From Gnetum montanum (lineage: Eukaryota > Streptophyta > Gnetopsida > Gnetales > Gnetaceae), in contig MNCI01011093.1 of the NCBI GenBank assembly GCA_015680685.1, forward strand, positions 1-29,781: 29,781 bases of DNA, read 5' to 3'. Below are positions 29,747 through 29,781 of this stretch, piece after piece. The translations under genes were made by a program, and so were the position numbers. Position 1 is the first letter of the stretch, and each line of letters begins with the position of its first letter. The notes under the pieces are model-generated. The model saw only the letters and a list, made by a program, of their open reading frames with translations, ran no database searches and was not told the DNA's origin.

Positions 29747-29781
29747 TGATGAGTGGCGAGGTACCCCTACACTCAACCATA
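29747..29781 (-). repeat. Start of a further LTR of the same family (partial)
   Basis: The last 35 bases, beginning TGATGAGTGGCGAGG, match the borders at 8843, 9438, 18241 and 27631. The flanking DNA is LINE, so this is either a solo LTR or the outer edge of the 3' LTR of another minus-strand element that inserted into the LINE. Confidence 0.85.

Noticed and set aside
1-29781. tRNA, rRNA or other structured RNA genes
   Set aside because: None recognised by eye on either strand; a covariance-model scan would be needed to exclude small RNAs.

Overview
This window looks like repeat-dominated nuclear DNA from a plant with a large, AT-rich genome. The evidence is two long Ty3/gypsy LTR retrotransposons of the Athila/Tat (non-chromovirus) type, with primer-binding sites complementary to tRNA-Asp, lying among fragments of plant-type LINEs. 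I cannot name the species. A gymnosperm or another large-genome seed plant would fit the dense nesting of old, slowly decaying elements. I see no intact host gene, no rRNA or tRNA gene and no CRISPR array.

Layout. Positions 1-8842 are old, mostly unrecognisable repeat DNA. They hold two copies of a dispersed repeat (78-211 and 6533-6675), a LINE 3'-domain relic (about 2500-3120), an LTR-like promoter block (about 5454-6122) and a LINE reverse-transcriptase relic carrying YVDD (about 8330-8842). Positions 8843-28483 are one composite minus-strand gypsy element, called element 2 here. Its 3' LTR (8843-9437 plus 19071-19439) is split by a second complete minus-strand element, element 1 (9438-19070). 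The split is marked by a 5-bp target duplication, CTCAT at 9433-9437 and CTCGT at 19071-19075. To the right, 28484-29746 is another plant L1-type LINE relic on the plus strand. It is cut at 29747 by the first 35 bases of a further LTR of the same family, which runs off the window.

How the parts work together. Read on the minus strand, each gypsy element runs 5' LTR, tRNA-Asp primer site, gag (capsid, zinc knuckle), protease, reverse transcriptase, RNase H, integrase, then about 2 kb with hydrophobic reading frames that may be a third (env-like) gene, then the 3' LTR. All LTRs end in TGATGA...TCATCA. The four examined far enough carry a minus-strand TATAAATA box and an AATAAA signal. Every coding part is broken by stop codons or frameshifts, so neither element is autonomous now. 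In element 1, decay from the zinc knuckle to integrase is nonsense mutations within one frame, with two one-base shifts inside gag.

Most notable. Element 2 is a mosaic. Its 5' LTR, primer site and first gag belong to a divergent subfamily (B). At about position 26784 it switches to subfamily A inside gag, so the capsid region is present twice. Its two LTRs are of different subfamilies and its flanks show no target duplication, which points to rearrangement after insertion. Other points worth checking are a Glu in place of the second catalytic Asp of reverse transcriptase in both copies, an SR-like low-complexity gag N-terminus in subfamily A, swapped U3 repeat modules (GATATC palindromes versus an AT-rich tandem array), and a conserved reading frame between integrase and the 3' LTR. 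I found no evidence of a new kind of cellular system; the interest is in retrotransposon structure and rearrangement.
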